64,000 bases of DNA. Source: Podospora pseudoanserina (Eukaryota; Ascomycota; Sordariomycetes; Sordariales; Podosporaceae). The notes below the pieces were generated by a model. The model had not been told where the DNA came from, searched no databases, and was given only the letters and a program-made list of their open reading frames with translations. How positions within the stretch are numbered: position 1 is the stretch's first letter; every line of letters starts with the position of its first letter. Both the position numbers and the translations under genes were made by a program. This document shows, in pieces, positions 12,300 to 24,364 of the stretch. The DNA lies in assembly GCF_035222485.1 (NCBI RefSeq), contig NC_085923.1, forward strand, positions 1,612,001-1,676,000, in the 5' to 3' direction.

Positions 12300-12469
12300 T
12301 TTTCTTTCCGAGCACCTTACAACCTTTCTCTCTTCTCCTTGTGCCTCTCTTCTCTCCTCCCTCCAACTTTGCTCCCTTCTCTTTGTGACTCTTCTCTTTT
12401 CTCATCCTTTCCACAACGTCCCATTTTTTTAAAGGAAAAACACCAGCCAGCCCCGCCAAGCCCAACAAA
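12300..12469 (+). promoter_or_regulatory. Pyrimidine-rich leader of the zinc-finger gene
   Basis: A long CT-rich tract immediately precedes the ATG at 12470, as is common upstream of well-expressed filamentous-fungus genes. The block just before it (about 12236-12300, GTCAAGC...GCG...TGTTTACC) is also present ahead of the decayed copy at about 13656-13705, showing that upstream DNA was duplicated with the gene. Confidence 0.5.
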
Positions 12470-13263
12470 ATGGCGACCATGTTTATGCAAGCTGGTGCCC
12501 CAGGCGGTGATGCCCCTCCCTTTGGAGGCGGCCGCCGCGGGAATCGCTACGATCCTGGGCCATACTACAACTGGGACGACCCTGAAGAAGAGGAGGAGAC
12601 CGAATATGAAAATGGGGACATCTACTACCGCTGCCGTTTTTGCCAACAGCCCATCAAAGGTCGCCGGACAAACACAAAAAGACACCACATCACCTGTCAT
12701 GGCCGTGACCACCGGAACCGCCATCAATGGGCCATCGACGTTGGAAATGGCCAAGGTCGTCCCAGGAAGGTCCGGAAGCCTCGCAAAGCCAGAGCTCCTC
12801 GGGATGCCTCAAGTGTAAGCTTCGATCTTTTTTCATTCAACTTTGCAAAGTCATCTAAACTAACTGGTATCGACAGCGTTCACTAGCCGAGCAGCAACTG
12901 ACAGCTGAGCCGCCCAACCGTTCGCAAGCCGCCGAGACAGCGTTTCCAGCCGCGCCGCGGTTCATCCTAGCTCAGCAACAGCATGTGATGTATGCCACCG
13001 ACCATTTTGAGAGCCAGTACCCCTTGTGGCCTCTCGAGAGGCATGGCGCAGTTGTTGAGGTACCAGATTGGGTGTCACAAGCCCATGGATATGGACAAGG
13101 ATATGAAGAGGAGGAACGCGTGAATGAGGCTTCCTTGGAAGAGGGTCCCCCGTCAACCGATCACAACAACGACATGAGCCGGGGCTCGATCCCGGATCAC
13201 TTGGTCGACCCGACCCTTCCAGTGCACGAGAGTGCGCCCCCACGTCCAGGGCCCAGTTGTTAA
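12470..13263 (+). CDS. Small C2H2-like zinc-finger protein, 243 aa
   Basis: Two exons: 12470-12814 and 12877-13263. The 62-nt intron has GTAAGC, a CTAAC branch site and a CGACAG acceptor, and the phases match. Residues 1-50 are Gly/Pro-rich and then acidic (NWDDPEEEEETEYENGD). The likely zinc finger follows at about residues 61-87: YRCRFCQQ, a basic TNTKRHHITCHG stretch, with candidate ligands Cys, Cys, His and His/Cys. A basic GRPRKVRKPRKARAPRD segment next to it could be a nuclear signal or DNA contact. The C-terminal half (exon 2) is Gln/Pro/acidic and looks disordered. A decayed paralogue lies 580 bp downstream and two more possible relatives lie at 53.8 and 55.4 kb. Family not named by me; nucleic-acid binding is inference. 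Confidence 0.75.
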
Positions 13264-13840
13264 GTTGGCCTGGTGTGTTATCCAGACGCCAGAACGATGT
13301 TTTATCACTGTACGATATTGAATGAGGTGTATCAAGATATTGGGGTTTAAGGTGAAGGGAATGAAAGGGGTCGGCCAGTCACTCATTTATAAGGGAGAAT
13401 AGTTGTAGGATTAATGTGGTATATCACATGTGGTGGACTGTAAAGGAGGAATAACGGTCCCTTCTTCTGGACATTTTTCTTTTCGAGCCATTCCTGGTCC
13501 CATGCTGGTTTTCATTTTATCGACTCCCAGTCCCTATGCCAAAGCACTGAACAAACTCGTAAGAATGGTGGACAGCACCACATTACGATAGGGGGTGCCA
13601 ATTGAACAATCACAAGTGGCCAAGTTCGTTGACGGCCCTGAGCTCAATGTGAGCGTGGTCAAGCGCGTATATCTGCCCTGCCCCCCTCCGCTGTTTGTTT
13701 ACATCCTTCACTATCCATTTTCGACCACCTGGGAAGTTTTTTCTTTTCTCTCATCACAGTCAAAACCCTGCCACAGTTCCAGCCAACCACAACCATAACT
13801 GTAACCATCACCATTCAGCATACTCCGATACCAAGACGAT
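13264..13840. other. Intergenic, includes duplicated upstream region
   Basis: No gene seen. The part from about 13640 to 13745 resembles the upstream region of the intact zinc-finger gene. Confidence 0.45.
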
Positions 13841-14108
13841 GGAATCCACGGCGATCATGACATCTGCAGCCGGGGGCCTGGGGGTGGTGGTGGATGGTTC
13901 GCACTACCAACCTGGCAAAATTACAACTGGGAAAATCCCGACGACCAGGGGGAATCCGAGATGGAGGAGGATGGGAAGAAGGTGTACCGCTGTCAATTCT
14001 ATCGCCAAAGAATCTAGAAACGGCGAACCAATGTGCGTTCTGGGAATAGATTCATTAGGGCTGAGGGTTGCCGAGGTCCATGCCAGGGCTCAGACCGTTA
14101 CAAACTAG
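13841..14108 (+). pseudogene. Decayed tandem copy of the 12470 zinc-finger gene
   Basis: Begins with ATG at 13841 in the same relative position as the intact gene. In the frame used from about 13890 it reads NYNWENPDDQGESEMEEDGK, then VYRCQFYRQRI, an in-frame TAG at about 14014, then KRRTN. This aligns with NWDDPEEEEETEYENGD, YYRCRFCQQPIKGRRTN in the intact gene. The second finger Cys is Tyr here (TGC to TAT), the acceptor histidines are lost, and a frame change separates the N-terminus from the acidic part. No second exon is recognisable. Clearly non-functional if it was ever expressed. Homology to the intact copy is seen directly in the sequence. Confidence 0.75.
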
Positions 14109-14296
14109 GTCTTTACCTTAACTTGAAAATTAGATCTTCGAACTTAAGCTGGTTAATTTGGACATTTTGAATCAAAAACATTTTTCCCAAGCTGAAATTG
14201 ACAGAGGGGTAGGGTGGAAGAGGCAGTGCTGCTCCTAACTACACCCCACCCAAGTCCAAAAGCGGCAATACATTTCCCTTGACTGGGAAGAACACA
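14105..14296. repeat. 190-bp dispersed repeat, copy 1
   Basis: Nearly identical in order and sequence to 52763-52952, same orientation: CTAGGtCTTTACCTT, GAACTTAAGCTGG, AAATTGACAG, GTAGGGT, GAGGCAGTG, CAAGTCCAAAAGCGGCAATA. The second copy lies directly against an LTR end, so this may be the internal edge of a related retroelement. That identity is inference. Confidence 0.8.
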
Positions 14297-15153
14297 TACA
14301 ACATAATACCCCCACGTAGATAGTCTGTGCACGCTTGCAACTTCACATTTGCTCGAATTGACTACCTTCAGGTTATTGGACATATTTCTATTCCAGGTTG
14401 CTCTTGGTGTGGTTGAGGCAGTGAGGATAGTCATATTGCTGCTTCAGCTGGACTGCTGAGAGTCACACGGACCCATCTTTCAAGAGCAGCCCCGAGAAGG
14501 GTCATGACGGAAGCCCTAGATAGAGTAATAAGTAATGATATTAATAGTGTAGGGGGGAAAGATAAACTACTAATTTGAACCTTCCAATAATAGAACTTTC
14601 AGCCTAACGGCTGTTCGAAGTCTTTATATCTACTAGCCAGAACGACTTTAAGGTTATTCTTTTAAGATAAAGACTTTATTTAACAAACTAGACCCTATAA
14701 TCTTTTATTTAAATATCGTTTAATATTTTTAAGCTTTAGCTAACGGGATATATCTTTATTATTATTCGTTATAATTAACTAAGCCTTTTTAGCTTTAGAT
14801 ATTCTTCTTTAGTTACTAAAGAAAGATAATCCTTTTATACCTAATATAATAAAAGGAAAAGTCAAGTATTATATAGGCGGTATAACCGGATCATAAAAAT
14901 ACCGTTACTTAAAGAAAATATATACCGAAGAAGCAAACTCTATAGTAAATCTTTTATAAAAACTAATATAATTCGTAATTTTTTTTTAAAATAAGGTATT
15001 TTATTATTAGGTAAAATATATTATTATAAATTAATTTATTCTAACTTAAAAGAGAGTAAAAGAAGGAATAAAGGTAATTAAAAAGAAAGCCTTTATCTTA
15101 ACTAGTACCGGCTATAAATTAGAAATCTTATTAAATATATATTTTTAAAATAC

Positions 15154-15557
15154 TATGACGAACCCCTATCCAGAACCTCTGAAAGGGACACTGGTTAAAG
15201 GCACTTCTGAACAATCCTGGTCCGGTACAGCTAAATAGTGTACAACAACGGCTTGTCTCTATCACAATAGTCTGAATACCAACGATTGTGACTTGTATTG
15301 CATACTACGGAACTGTCTATCTACGCCGGCCAGTTCCTCCGTATATATAGACCCGTGGACCGTGGACCGTTGACTTACAGACGGTCCTCGGTCCGCTCCT
15401 GATTGGCCGATGCCGGACCGTGGACCGTGAGCCTCACCGCGGTCCCCGGTCCCCATCTTATTGGTCCGTTGCCCTTCTGGACCGTGAGCCCCGCTCGACG
15501 GCGCGGTCCAGTCTTGATTGGTCCCTCGTGGCCCCACTGTCTTCCAGAACCGTGACA
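15154..15557 (-). mobile_element. Solo LTR, 404 bp, with target duplication
   Basis: Runs from TATGACGAACC (originally TGTGACG) to CCGTGACA. It is flanked by AATAC at 15149-15153 and AATAC at 15558-15562, a perfect 5-bp target duplication. Sense orientation is taken from the complete element with the same LTR at 28579-36032, whose gag-pol is on the minus strand. It is far less mutated than the DNA on either side, so it inserted after most of the local RIP. Confidence 0.88.
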
Positions 15558-16510
15558 AATACCTATTAGGGTCTAAAGATTTCGTTAATTTTAAAGATTA
15601 TAAATGAATATAATATATATAGGTTTCTACTATAGTTTATTAATAGCCCCCGTTAATTATTATATTTCCTAATAGATATATCTAAAGAGATAGAAATAGT
15701 GCCGGTAATAGATTAGAGAGTTATCCGATATATACTTATATATATATTAAAGAGACGTTAAAATAAAATTATACTAAAGCGCTAACTGTGGTAGCATTTA
15801 CGTATAATGCCCTATAAGAAATTCACTGGGAGTTAATAGAATAGTTAATAAAGTTTACTATTAAGGAATTAATATCTTAATAGTAGGACCTAAGCCGCTA
15901 GGTTCGGCCAATTAACTAGGCAACTTACCCTCGTAAAAATAATAGAATTAATACCTTTTTATACTTTATATACGATTTAACAGGAGTCTATAATATTATT
16001 TCTTCCTTTATTTAACCGTATATTTTCCTTTTCTAACTAGACTACGGTCGCTATCCGAACGATAATAAAACACGCTTAAATAACACGCGAGATTTATTAA
16101 AGTATTATAATAAGCAGGAAGAGAAGGGCTAGCCCCGATGTAACTTATAGACGCATTAATCGACTGGTACCCGTTAAATTTAATTTATAGAATCGTCTCT
16201 TTACTCTATAAGCTTTAAATACGGTAGAGGAATAGCGGAGGATCCGCAGGTAGATTAATAATATTAAGGATACCGACCTAGATTTTTATTATATTATTCG
16301 TCTTCTAACTGTTATAGCTAAATATAGGAGAAAATATACCCGCTTGGTAGCTAGCTGGAAAATACTCGATTATATTCTATAACTAAAGTTACGGATATAT
16401 AAACCTTTTCCGCTAGTTTAATACGATTTTCTCCCGGAACCCGACCTTTACTTAAATCCTTTTATCGACTTAAGTCGGAACTAGGCTATTAAAGACTATA
16501 TTAGTAAATA
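15558..16510. other. RIP-mutated relic, unidentified
   Basis: No frame survives. A stretch at about 15856-15892 (tactATTAAGGAATTAATATC...) matches, with almost only transitions, the unmutated sequence at 60569-60605, so part of this is an older copy of a repeat present elsewhere in the window. Confidence 0.55.
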
Positions 16511-17042
16511 TGTAACGAACCTCTATCCAGAACCTTTAAAAAGGATACTAGTTAAAGGCACTTCTAAATAATCCTAGTTCGGTATAGCTAAATAGTATAC
16601 AATAATAGCTTATCTCTATTACAATAGTCTAAATACTAACGATTGTGACTTATATTATATACTGCGGAACTGTCTATCTACGCTAGCCAGTTCCTCCGTA
16701 TATATAGACCTTAAGGCCCTAAAGTGCTCGTTGTGCTATGCCCTCGATCACTTCCTAGCACATTGCATCCTGCAGAGTGCTCGTCGTGCTATGCCTTCGA
16801 TTACCCTAAGTATCTTGCTATGCCTTCGATTACCCTAAGTATCTTGCATTCTGCAGAGTGCTCGTCGTGCTATACCTTCGATTATCCTAAGTATCTTGCA
16901 TCCTGCAGAGTACTCGTGGGTTTTAGCGCTATAATACTCTTTAGCCGGCCCTAATTGGCTATCTCCTAACTTCCTTAATAATTAGTTAGGGACGTCCTAC
17001 GCCTTATATATTATACGGCTTACCGTTAGGTTAACTATAATA
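16511..17042 (-). repeat. 3' LTR of older Gypsy element, variant U3
   Basis: The first 200 bases (TGTAACGAACC to CCGTATATATAGACC) match the other LTRs. Beyond that the sequence is different and contains a tandem array of TGCTCGTCGTGCTATGCCTT-type and CGATTACCCTAAGTATCTTG-type units (16729-16913). The end was placed at 17042 by alignment with the internal start of the complete element. 532 bp. Confidence 0.7.
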
Positions 17043-17359
17043 TAATGCCTTTCCTCTTAGGTCGATACTCCGGCGACTTTATTTCTAAAATAATTTCTAT
17101 TCCCTACTTTCTTTTTTATATTTTCCTAATAGGTTTTTCCCTTTTATTATTACTAATATATTTAACTATATAAAAAAACCGATCCGTACGAGTACCGACC
17201 GTTATCGCGATTAAATATTCTTTTTAAAAAGTTTAACTTTATTATACCTAAATATATTTATTATAAAAAGAATAGCCTTTAGTACGTAATTTCCTTTCGG
17301 TACGATCGGTACCTCTTATATATTAAATCGAGTTACTTTTACTACGATATCTATAGTAT

Positions 17360-17790
17360 AAACTATAAATCTTTATTTAAGCTATTTTACTTTTTTTTAT
17401 TAATTCTATAGTCTGCCCTTTTATTAAAGAAAAAAAGTATTTAAATACCGAAAAGTAAGCTACTTTAAATAAGCTTCTTTACCTCGAGGCGTAATCGCGT
17501 ACCTTTAAAGTTCGAGCCCTCGCTATTTTTCGTCGTAAATCTTAACTCCTCGAGGAAAAAGAAAAAGAGTTTTCCGCGCGGCCTATTATCCCGCATAGCC
17601 CGCCGGCAGCGGATACCTTTACTACCCCTTCTTCCACTATTATTTCTTTTTCCGACTTTTCTTTCCTAGATCCCTCCCTGGGCTTTAACTAGCCTCCGGA
17701 CCTTCCTCTAGACCTTAATATTACCGGTCTTTCCTTACTAACCGCGCTAAATACCGTTAGTAACGCGCTTTTTACTTCCTAAAGTAATTA
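17360..17790 (+). pseudogene. Antisense extra ORF of Gypsy element, older copy
   Basis: Plus-strand frame, opposite to gag-pol, lying between the chromodomain end of pol and the 3' LTR. It contains charged helix-like segments (FKVRALAIFRRKS, LLEEKEKEFSARP), then a Pro/Ser/Thr region and FLDPSLGFN, PPDLPLDLN, LLTALNTVSNALFTS. The last blocks align with LDPSLGLD, PSDLSFDPS and LIALGTVNSAPSIS in the corresponding place of the complete element at 29215-29735. The stops seen are RIP-type. Function unknown. Confidence 0.5.
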
Positions 17791-17833
17791 AAATATATAA
17801 TATTATTTATATTTTACTTTTTTTATACTTTTT

Positions 17834-17903
17834 AATTTTATAGTATAATATATAATATATTAATTATTATATTAAAAATATAAATTCGATTTTTATTAAA
17901 GTT
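17834..17903 (+). other. tRNA-like sequence, heavily mutated
   Basis: 70 nt, colinear with 29775-29844 in the other element. Retains TAGTATAAT and AAATTCGATTTTT where the better copy has the same D-arm and a B-box-like GGGTTCGACTCCC. Stems are destroyed here by C-to-T and G-to-A changes. Confidence 0.5.
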
Positions 17904-20900
17904 TTATATTTAATAAAACCCGATAAGGCTTTTCTAAATATATTTAGGTTTTAGTTAATCCGGATATTATTAATAAAATTCTTTTTATTTATTTAAGTAA
18001 TTAAAATATATTTATAATTCCTACGAATTATTTATAGCCTAATATCTTAATTAATTAACTAAATACTTTAATTAACTTTTATTAAACTATAAATTTAATA
18101 TTTTTTTTATATTATACTTTTCTTTTTCGTCCTTTATTATTACTTATATATTAACTTTACTTACGTATAGTATAGGTTCTAAAAATAAAATATAAAAGGT
18201 ATATAACCGTAAATATATTATATTAAATAGCTTTAATTTAAATACCGTTTCCGATATTTTTCTTTTAACTTTAAATAGTCCTACTTTTCTATAGTCTAGC
18301 TTTTTACTAAATCTTTTAATATATAAATTATATATAAAAAGAAATATTATATTTTTTCTTTAAAGTAAAGTCCTTCGAACCTTTTAATATTATAGTATTT
18401 CTATATTCTTTCCCTTATAAACTCTAGTTTTTACTTAAGTTTATTATAAAATATATATATTTTATTTACTTTAATTATAGCCTTAAGTACTTTAACCGTA
18501 GGTTCTTACTATAAATTTATTTCGTAACCGAAATTTATAAAGAACGGTATAGCTTTAATCGTTTTAGTTAACGATATATTATATATTAATTATACTATAA
18601 ACAATAATTTAATTTAATCGTTTTACTCGAAATTAATATAATTTTATAAATACTATTCTATAATTTAATTAAGCTATTCTCTTTAACCGTTTATTTAAAG
18701 ATAATAAGCTAAAAATATTTTATTTATTACTTTTAGCCTCGTTATTAATACTTTTTAGAATTTCGATATAAATTTAAAATCGCGGTCCGTAATAAACTTT
18801 TTTAACTATATATATATTAATATAATATACTATAATATTATATTTATTAATTATTTTACCGACTAAGTCTCTTTATAAAGTAAGAAATATATTTATTTAA
18901 TAAACTTATTAATTACCGTTAATATATTATTATATTTAATATTAATTACCGTATCTTTAAACTTTAATAATTTAATAATAAAGTTTATCGTAATTAAACT
19001 TTATAGCCGTTTTATTACCGGTAATAGCTTTAAAAATCTATAGGGCTTATACCTTATAATTTTTATTCTTTTATATATATAATATAATTAAATAACTTCC
19101 TTAACGTCGTCATTAATCCCTAACTAATTAAAGTACTATTTAATTTTTTCTATAGTTTTAGCGATACTTATATATCCTCCGAGCTTTAACGTATAAATTT
19201 CTATTATTAATATTATTTATTATTTAGCTTTATATACGCTCGATTTTTATATTATAGTCTTCCCTAATTATCTTTTTAAATACTTTATAGCTCTAGCTTT
19301 TCTTACTAATATTACTTTATAATATCGTTATTTAACTTCCTTTAATATTTATTAGAAGTAGCTTTTTCACGATATATTATATAATACTTTATTTACGGCT
19401 ATAATAAATACTTAAAGGTATTATTTAATATCTTTTTAAATAATAATAGTAATTCCTTAAATATATCTTTATAATTATTAGCTTTTTAATTAAATACGTT
19501 TACTTTAGTATTTTCCGAATCCTTTTTATAATTAATTTAAAAATTAAATTCCAAAAGGAACTTTAATTATTATATTTATTATACGTTAAAGATTTTTATA
19601 ATAATAAAGTACCGTAGATTCTTATAATCCGTTTAGACTTATACTTTATATTTAATACCGTTAAAGTATAACCTTTATTCCTCGAATGCTTTAATAATAG
19701 CGAGTAATTTTTTATTATAGATTAAGTAGTTTTAACGTATTCCTTTAAATTTCTTCGAAAAGAAAGTTATCGAGTATAACTTACTATTATTATTTTATTA
19801 TTTTAATTATTTACCGATTATATAATTTAATATATCCGCCTCGATCTCGAATAATTAATTAGGATCTAATAATTTAAATACTAAGTCTTTTAAAATAACT
19901 TTTTTTAACTTTTAAAAAGCTTATTCTTTTTCTTACCTTTACCGGAACTCTATATCCTTCTTAATTAAATAATTAAATAACCTTATAATACCTACGTAGC
20001 CCCGGATAAATATCCGATAGAAATTTATAAACCTTAAAAATTCTTTAATATATATTTATAATTACGGCGTAAGTTAATCTTTAATTATTATAATATTCCT
20101 AAATTCTATATAAACCTTATTTAACGATATTAAATATCCTAAATATATTATTTTTTATACGTAAAACTCGCTTTTTTCTTTATTAATTTAAAGTCCGGTT
20201 CTAAATAGCGCGTCGAATATCTTTTATACGTACCGCTTATATTTCTTTAAAGTACGTAAGTAAATAAAAACGTTATCGAAATAATATATTATTATTTTAT
20301 CGAGGTACTTTTATATTATATAGTTAATAAGAGATTAGAACGTCGTAGGTATATTAATTCGTTTAAATAATATTACGAAATACTTAATATAATTATAAAA
20401 TATATAAAATACTATTTTCTATTTATTTCTTTTTTTAATTTATATATAGGCGTACCCGATAAATATATTTAAGCGTATAAAGTATCGCGCTTTTATTAAT
20501 TAACTTCGTAACCTAAATCTTAATAGTAACAGATAATTATTTTTTATTATTTTATTATTTAATTAATAATAATTTATATATAATTATAAGTTACTATCTT
20601 TTTTTAGTACCAAAAATATAAAATATTTTATTAGCGATATAAACTCCCTAATATATTTTTTTTTTAAATTTTTATTTAAATATTTCCGTAGCTCCTTACT
20701 TTACTTATCGTTAGTATAATAAACTTTAAATAATTATAGTTTAATTCCTTTTTTTAATTTAATTTCGTAATCCTACGGTCCTTATTTTAGAAGCCCTTTT
20801 AAATATTTAACCGTAAAGGCTAAATATCCTTAATATTTTACCGATACCGCTTTTTCCTTACCTTTATTTATATTATTATAATAAACGTATTTATTAACTT

Positions 20901-23640
20901 CCGATATTTCTATTAACGTCGTTAACCTTATTTCTTCGATCTTACTATTTATATCGATAAAGTATATTATTATTTTCTATACTCCTTACGGTAATACCGT
21001 AAAGGATATTTATTTTATACTTTACTTTATATATATTTTTAATTTTTTATCGTTAATTAAATATTTTTAAGAATTTTTTAATTATAAGTAAATATTATCC
21101 CTCTAATCGATATTTAGATTATAGTTTTTATATTATAGTTATTTTAAAATTATATCCTTCGAGGGTCCTATATCTATAATATTAAATATAATTAATATTA
21201 TTTTTCTTTCGATTATAATATTTAAAGGTAATATTTTTTTATAAACTTTTTACGTAAAAAATAGTCTTTATATAACGATTTATTTTTTCTTTTTCTTTTA
21301 TAATATACGGGCCTAATATATAAATTATAATAGAATTAAATTTATTTTTATATTACTATTTATTAATATTATTATTTAAAGATCTTTTTAATATATAGTA
21401 ATTTAAAAGTATTTATTTTTTTTATTTTTTCCTTATACGGTAGTAACCTCGCTAATAAGCGCCGGATTATTATTCTATACCTTTGCTTTATATTAATACT
21501 TTCGAAGATATCGTTTATAATCCGTTAAAGATTAACGGTTCCCGCGAAGGACCGCGAGTCGTTTCTTAAATAGTTATATTGTTTAAGAATATCCTTTTAC
21601 TTTAGATTAATTAATAATATAAAGTTTTTTAATTATACTTACTTAATTTCCTTTTATTTTCCGTCTTTAATATTTTTTTTATATTTACGCTCGATAACGG
21701 TTCTTTTACTTAATCTTAAGCGTTTTAGCTTAATAATATCGCTTAACTTTCTCCCGTAGGTATATAACGTAGTTTAAGTTTAGGTACAATTTTAATATTA
21801 CTTTTTTTTATAAACGTATACTATCGTTTATATTTTAACCGTTTATATATTTAATATAATACTTTATATACTTTAATATAATCTATATAACTTAAAAGCT
21901 ATCTTTTAATTTAATTAAATTTTAAACTTTTTAGAAAATATAGTCGTTTAAGTCCTTTTACTAAACCTTTTCTTATCGGGCTATAATCTTTTTAATTAAT
22001 TATAGCTTACCCTCTTTACTTACTTTACGTATTAACTAATAACTATATAGCGACTTACTTTAATAGTACTCTATATATTTATATATAATATATTAGAATT
22101 AAGGTACTTTCTAATATTCCGGATACTTAAAGTAAAGTTATATCGTATCTTCCTTATAGGGTATATATTATATAGGTATTAGTATATTCTTTAATAACTT
22201 TACGATTTTAATATTAACGACCTTCTTTCCTTTTTAATACTTTTCTTAGCTTTTATATAAAAGCTTTATAGGCTATAATATATTTTATAAAATAATAATT
22301 CTATATTTATTATATTACTTTTTAAATATTATTTATTTAATAAATTTTTACGTAAGACTCTCGTCTTTAACGATTTCCGTAATAACTTTTATAGCGATCT
22401 ATATTAATTAATCCTATAATATTTATATCTAAAAATCTTTTTCCTTATACTTTACCTTTAGCCTTTTTAAAGTTTCTTTTACTTCCTAAAAGTCTATATT
22501 TTCTTATCCGGTATATTAATTAAAGTTTTCTTTAGAGCTTACCGCTTTACTTTATTAATATTCGATAGTTATTACCTTTATAACCCTCGGTTCCTTTAAT
22601 ATAGTAATTAATATAATCTCTTTTTTTTATCCGAGCCGTTTAAATACCTTATAATTTTTTTTAAAGTATTTTACTTTACCGTAGTTAAAATACTTAAAAT
22701 TATTTTTACTTTAGTTCCGGCCTTACGGCCTTTATTACTATATAATATTAATATTTATTAGTCTTAAATATATAATACCGGAGTAATTAATATTAAGATA
22801 TTTCCGTTTAGGTTTATCGTTAAAATAATTATTATTAAAGTATTCCTTATAGTTATTACCGTAAATACCTTTACTATAGTTTCTTTTCTCCGTATAACGC
22901 TCGAATTACCGATCGTCGATCTATATAGCTATAGTAATATATTTATCGATAATATTGGGCTTTAATTTTTTATATAATTTATTTTTTACTTTTTTTTTAA
23001 AGCTATAGTAAAAGAATTATATTAACCCTTTATCGTTAATAGTATTATATAGGTTATCGATTTTAAATTAAACCGCGTAGTTAGCCGTTAAGCGCGTTTA
23101 GTATAGGCTTAAAAGCCTTTTTTACGCGCGCCTTACCTTATTATACTTCCTAAATACCTTTTTAAGCTTAACTTTAAAGGTATAGTAATTCTCGAAATAG
23201 TTTATAATAATTTTCTTTTAATTTTCCGGTTTCTATTTATAATAGTCGTCGAGGATAGGCTCGAATTATATAAGAGCCTTATCCTTAAGTTTAATAGTTA
23301 TAAAATTACCTTTACTTTTTCGTTAATAAACTAGTTTAAATATTAACGAAAATAAATTTTAAATTAAATTAAAAACCCTTTAAGCTTTACTTTTTCTCTT
23401 TTATAGTACTCCGGTACTAGAAACTTAATAGTCGACTTAAACGTAATCGAAATAACGAAAATCTATTTCCGGGTCTACTAAGCTTCGTCCTCGAGTTCTT
23501 TAAAATACTTAATGACTTACTTTACGGTAAAGGGTATATATCTAGAAGGTCCTTCGGCGCCTAGGCTAAGCGGGACGCCTTCTATTTAAACGTTTTTAGG
23601 TCCGGCTATAATTAAAAAAAAACGCCTTTAATTTATCTAT
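17904..23640 (-). pseudogene. gag-pol of older Gypsy element
   Basis: No open frame remains, but segment-by-segment similarity to the complete element is clear: the chromodomain tail near 17960-18120, the RT region near 20270-20420, the zinc-knuckle region near 22625-22710, and Gag near 22950-23640. Stops occur at former Gln and Trp codons. It could encode nothing today. Confidence 0.8.
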
Positions 23641-23666
23641 AATAAAATTAAAGTAAATATATAACG

Positions 23667-23960
23667 TATAACGAACCTTTATTTAGAACCTTTAAAAGGA
23701 ATACTAATTAAAAGCACTTTTAAACAATCTTAGTTCGGTATAGCTAAATAATATATAATAATAATTTATTTTAATTATAATAATAATTTATTTTAATTAT
23801 AATAATCTAAATACTAACGATTATAACTTATATTATATATTACGGAACTATCTATCTACGCTAGCCAGTTCCTCCGTATATATAGACCTTAAGGCCCTAA
23901 AGTGCTCGTCGTGCTATACCCTCGATCATTTCCTAGCACATTGCATCCTGCAGAATGCTC
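23667..23960 (-). repeat. Truncated 5' LTR of older Gypsy element
   Basis: Matches the LTR at 16511 (TATAACGAACC to GCACATTGCATCCTGCAGAA) for 294 bp, including the variant block after TATATATAGACC, and ends at TGCTC directly against the next LTR. A local duplication (aataatttattttaattata) occurs at 23756-23805. Confidence 0.78.
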
Positions 23961-24364
23961 TGTTACGGTTCTGGAAGACAGTGGGGCCACGAGGGACTAA
24001 TCAAGACTGGACCGCGCCGTCGAGCGGGGCTCACGGTCCAGATAGGCAATAGACTAAGAAGATGGGGACCGGGGACCGCGGTGGGGCTTACGGTCCACGG
24101 TCCGGTATCGGCCAATTAGGAGCGGACCGAAGACCGTCTGTAAGTTAACGGTCTACGGTCCACGGGTCTATATATACGGAGGAACTGGCCGGTATAGATA
24201 AATAGTTCCGTAATATATAATATAAGTTATAATCGTTAGTATTTAGACTATTGTAATAGAGATAAGCTATTATTATATACTATTTAGCTATACCGAATCA
24301 GGATTATTTAAAAGTACCTTTAACTAATATCCCTTTTAGAGGTTCTAAATAGGGGTTCGTTACA
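23961..24364 (+). repeat. LTR in reverse orientation, 404 bp
   Basis: Runs from TGTTACGGTTCTGGAAGACA to GGGGTTCGTTACA, the reverse complement of the 15154 and 28579 LTR type. The flanks are TGCTC and ATAAG, so there is no target duplication. The left flank is the interrupted LTR of the older element, the right flank is unrelated DNA. This is more consistent with a rearrangement or a truncated element than with a simple solo LTR. Confidence 0.8.

Larger units (their letters stand above)
16511..23960 (-). mobile_element. Degenerate chromodomain Ty3/Gypsy element, older copy
   Basis: Same family as the complete element at 28579-36032, with the same gene order on the minus strand but heavier mutation. 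The downstream (3') LTR is 16511-17042; the upstream (5') LTR is 23667-23960 and stops abruptly against a reversed LTR. The sequence entering the 5' LTR (aagtaaatatataacgta) matches that of the complete element. RT-region homology is visible near 20270-20420. No target duplication can be confirmed because one end is truncated. Confidence 0.8.

Noticed and set aside
12091-12432. 113-codon frame ahead of the zinc-finger gene
   Set aside because: It is the CT-rich leader translated; the gene starts at 12470.
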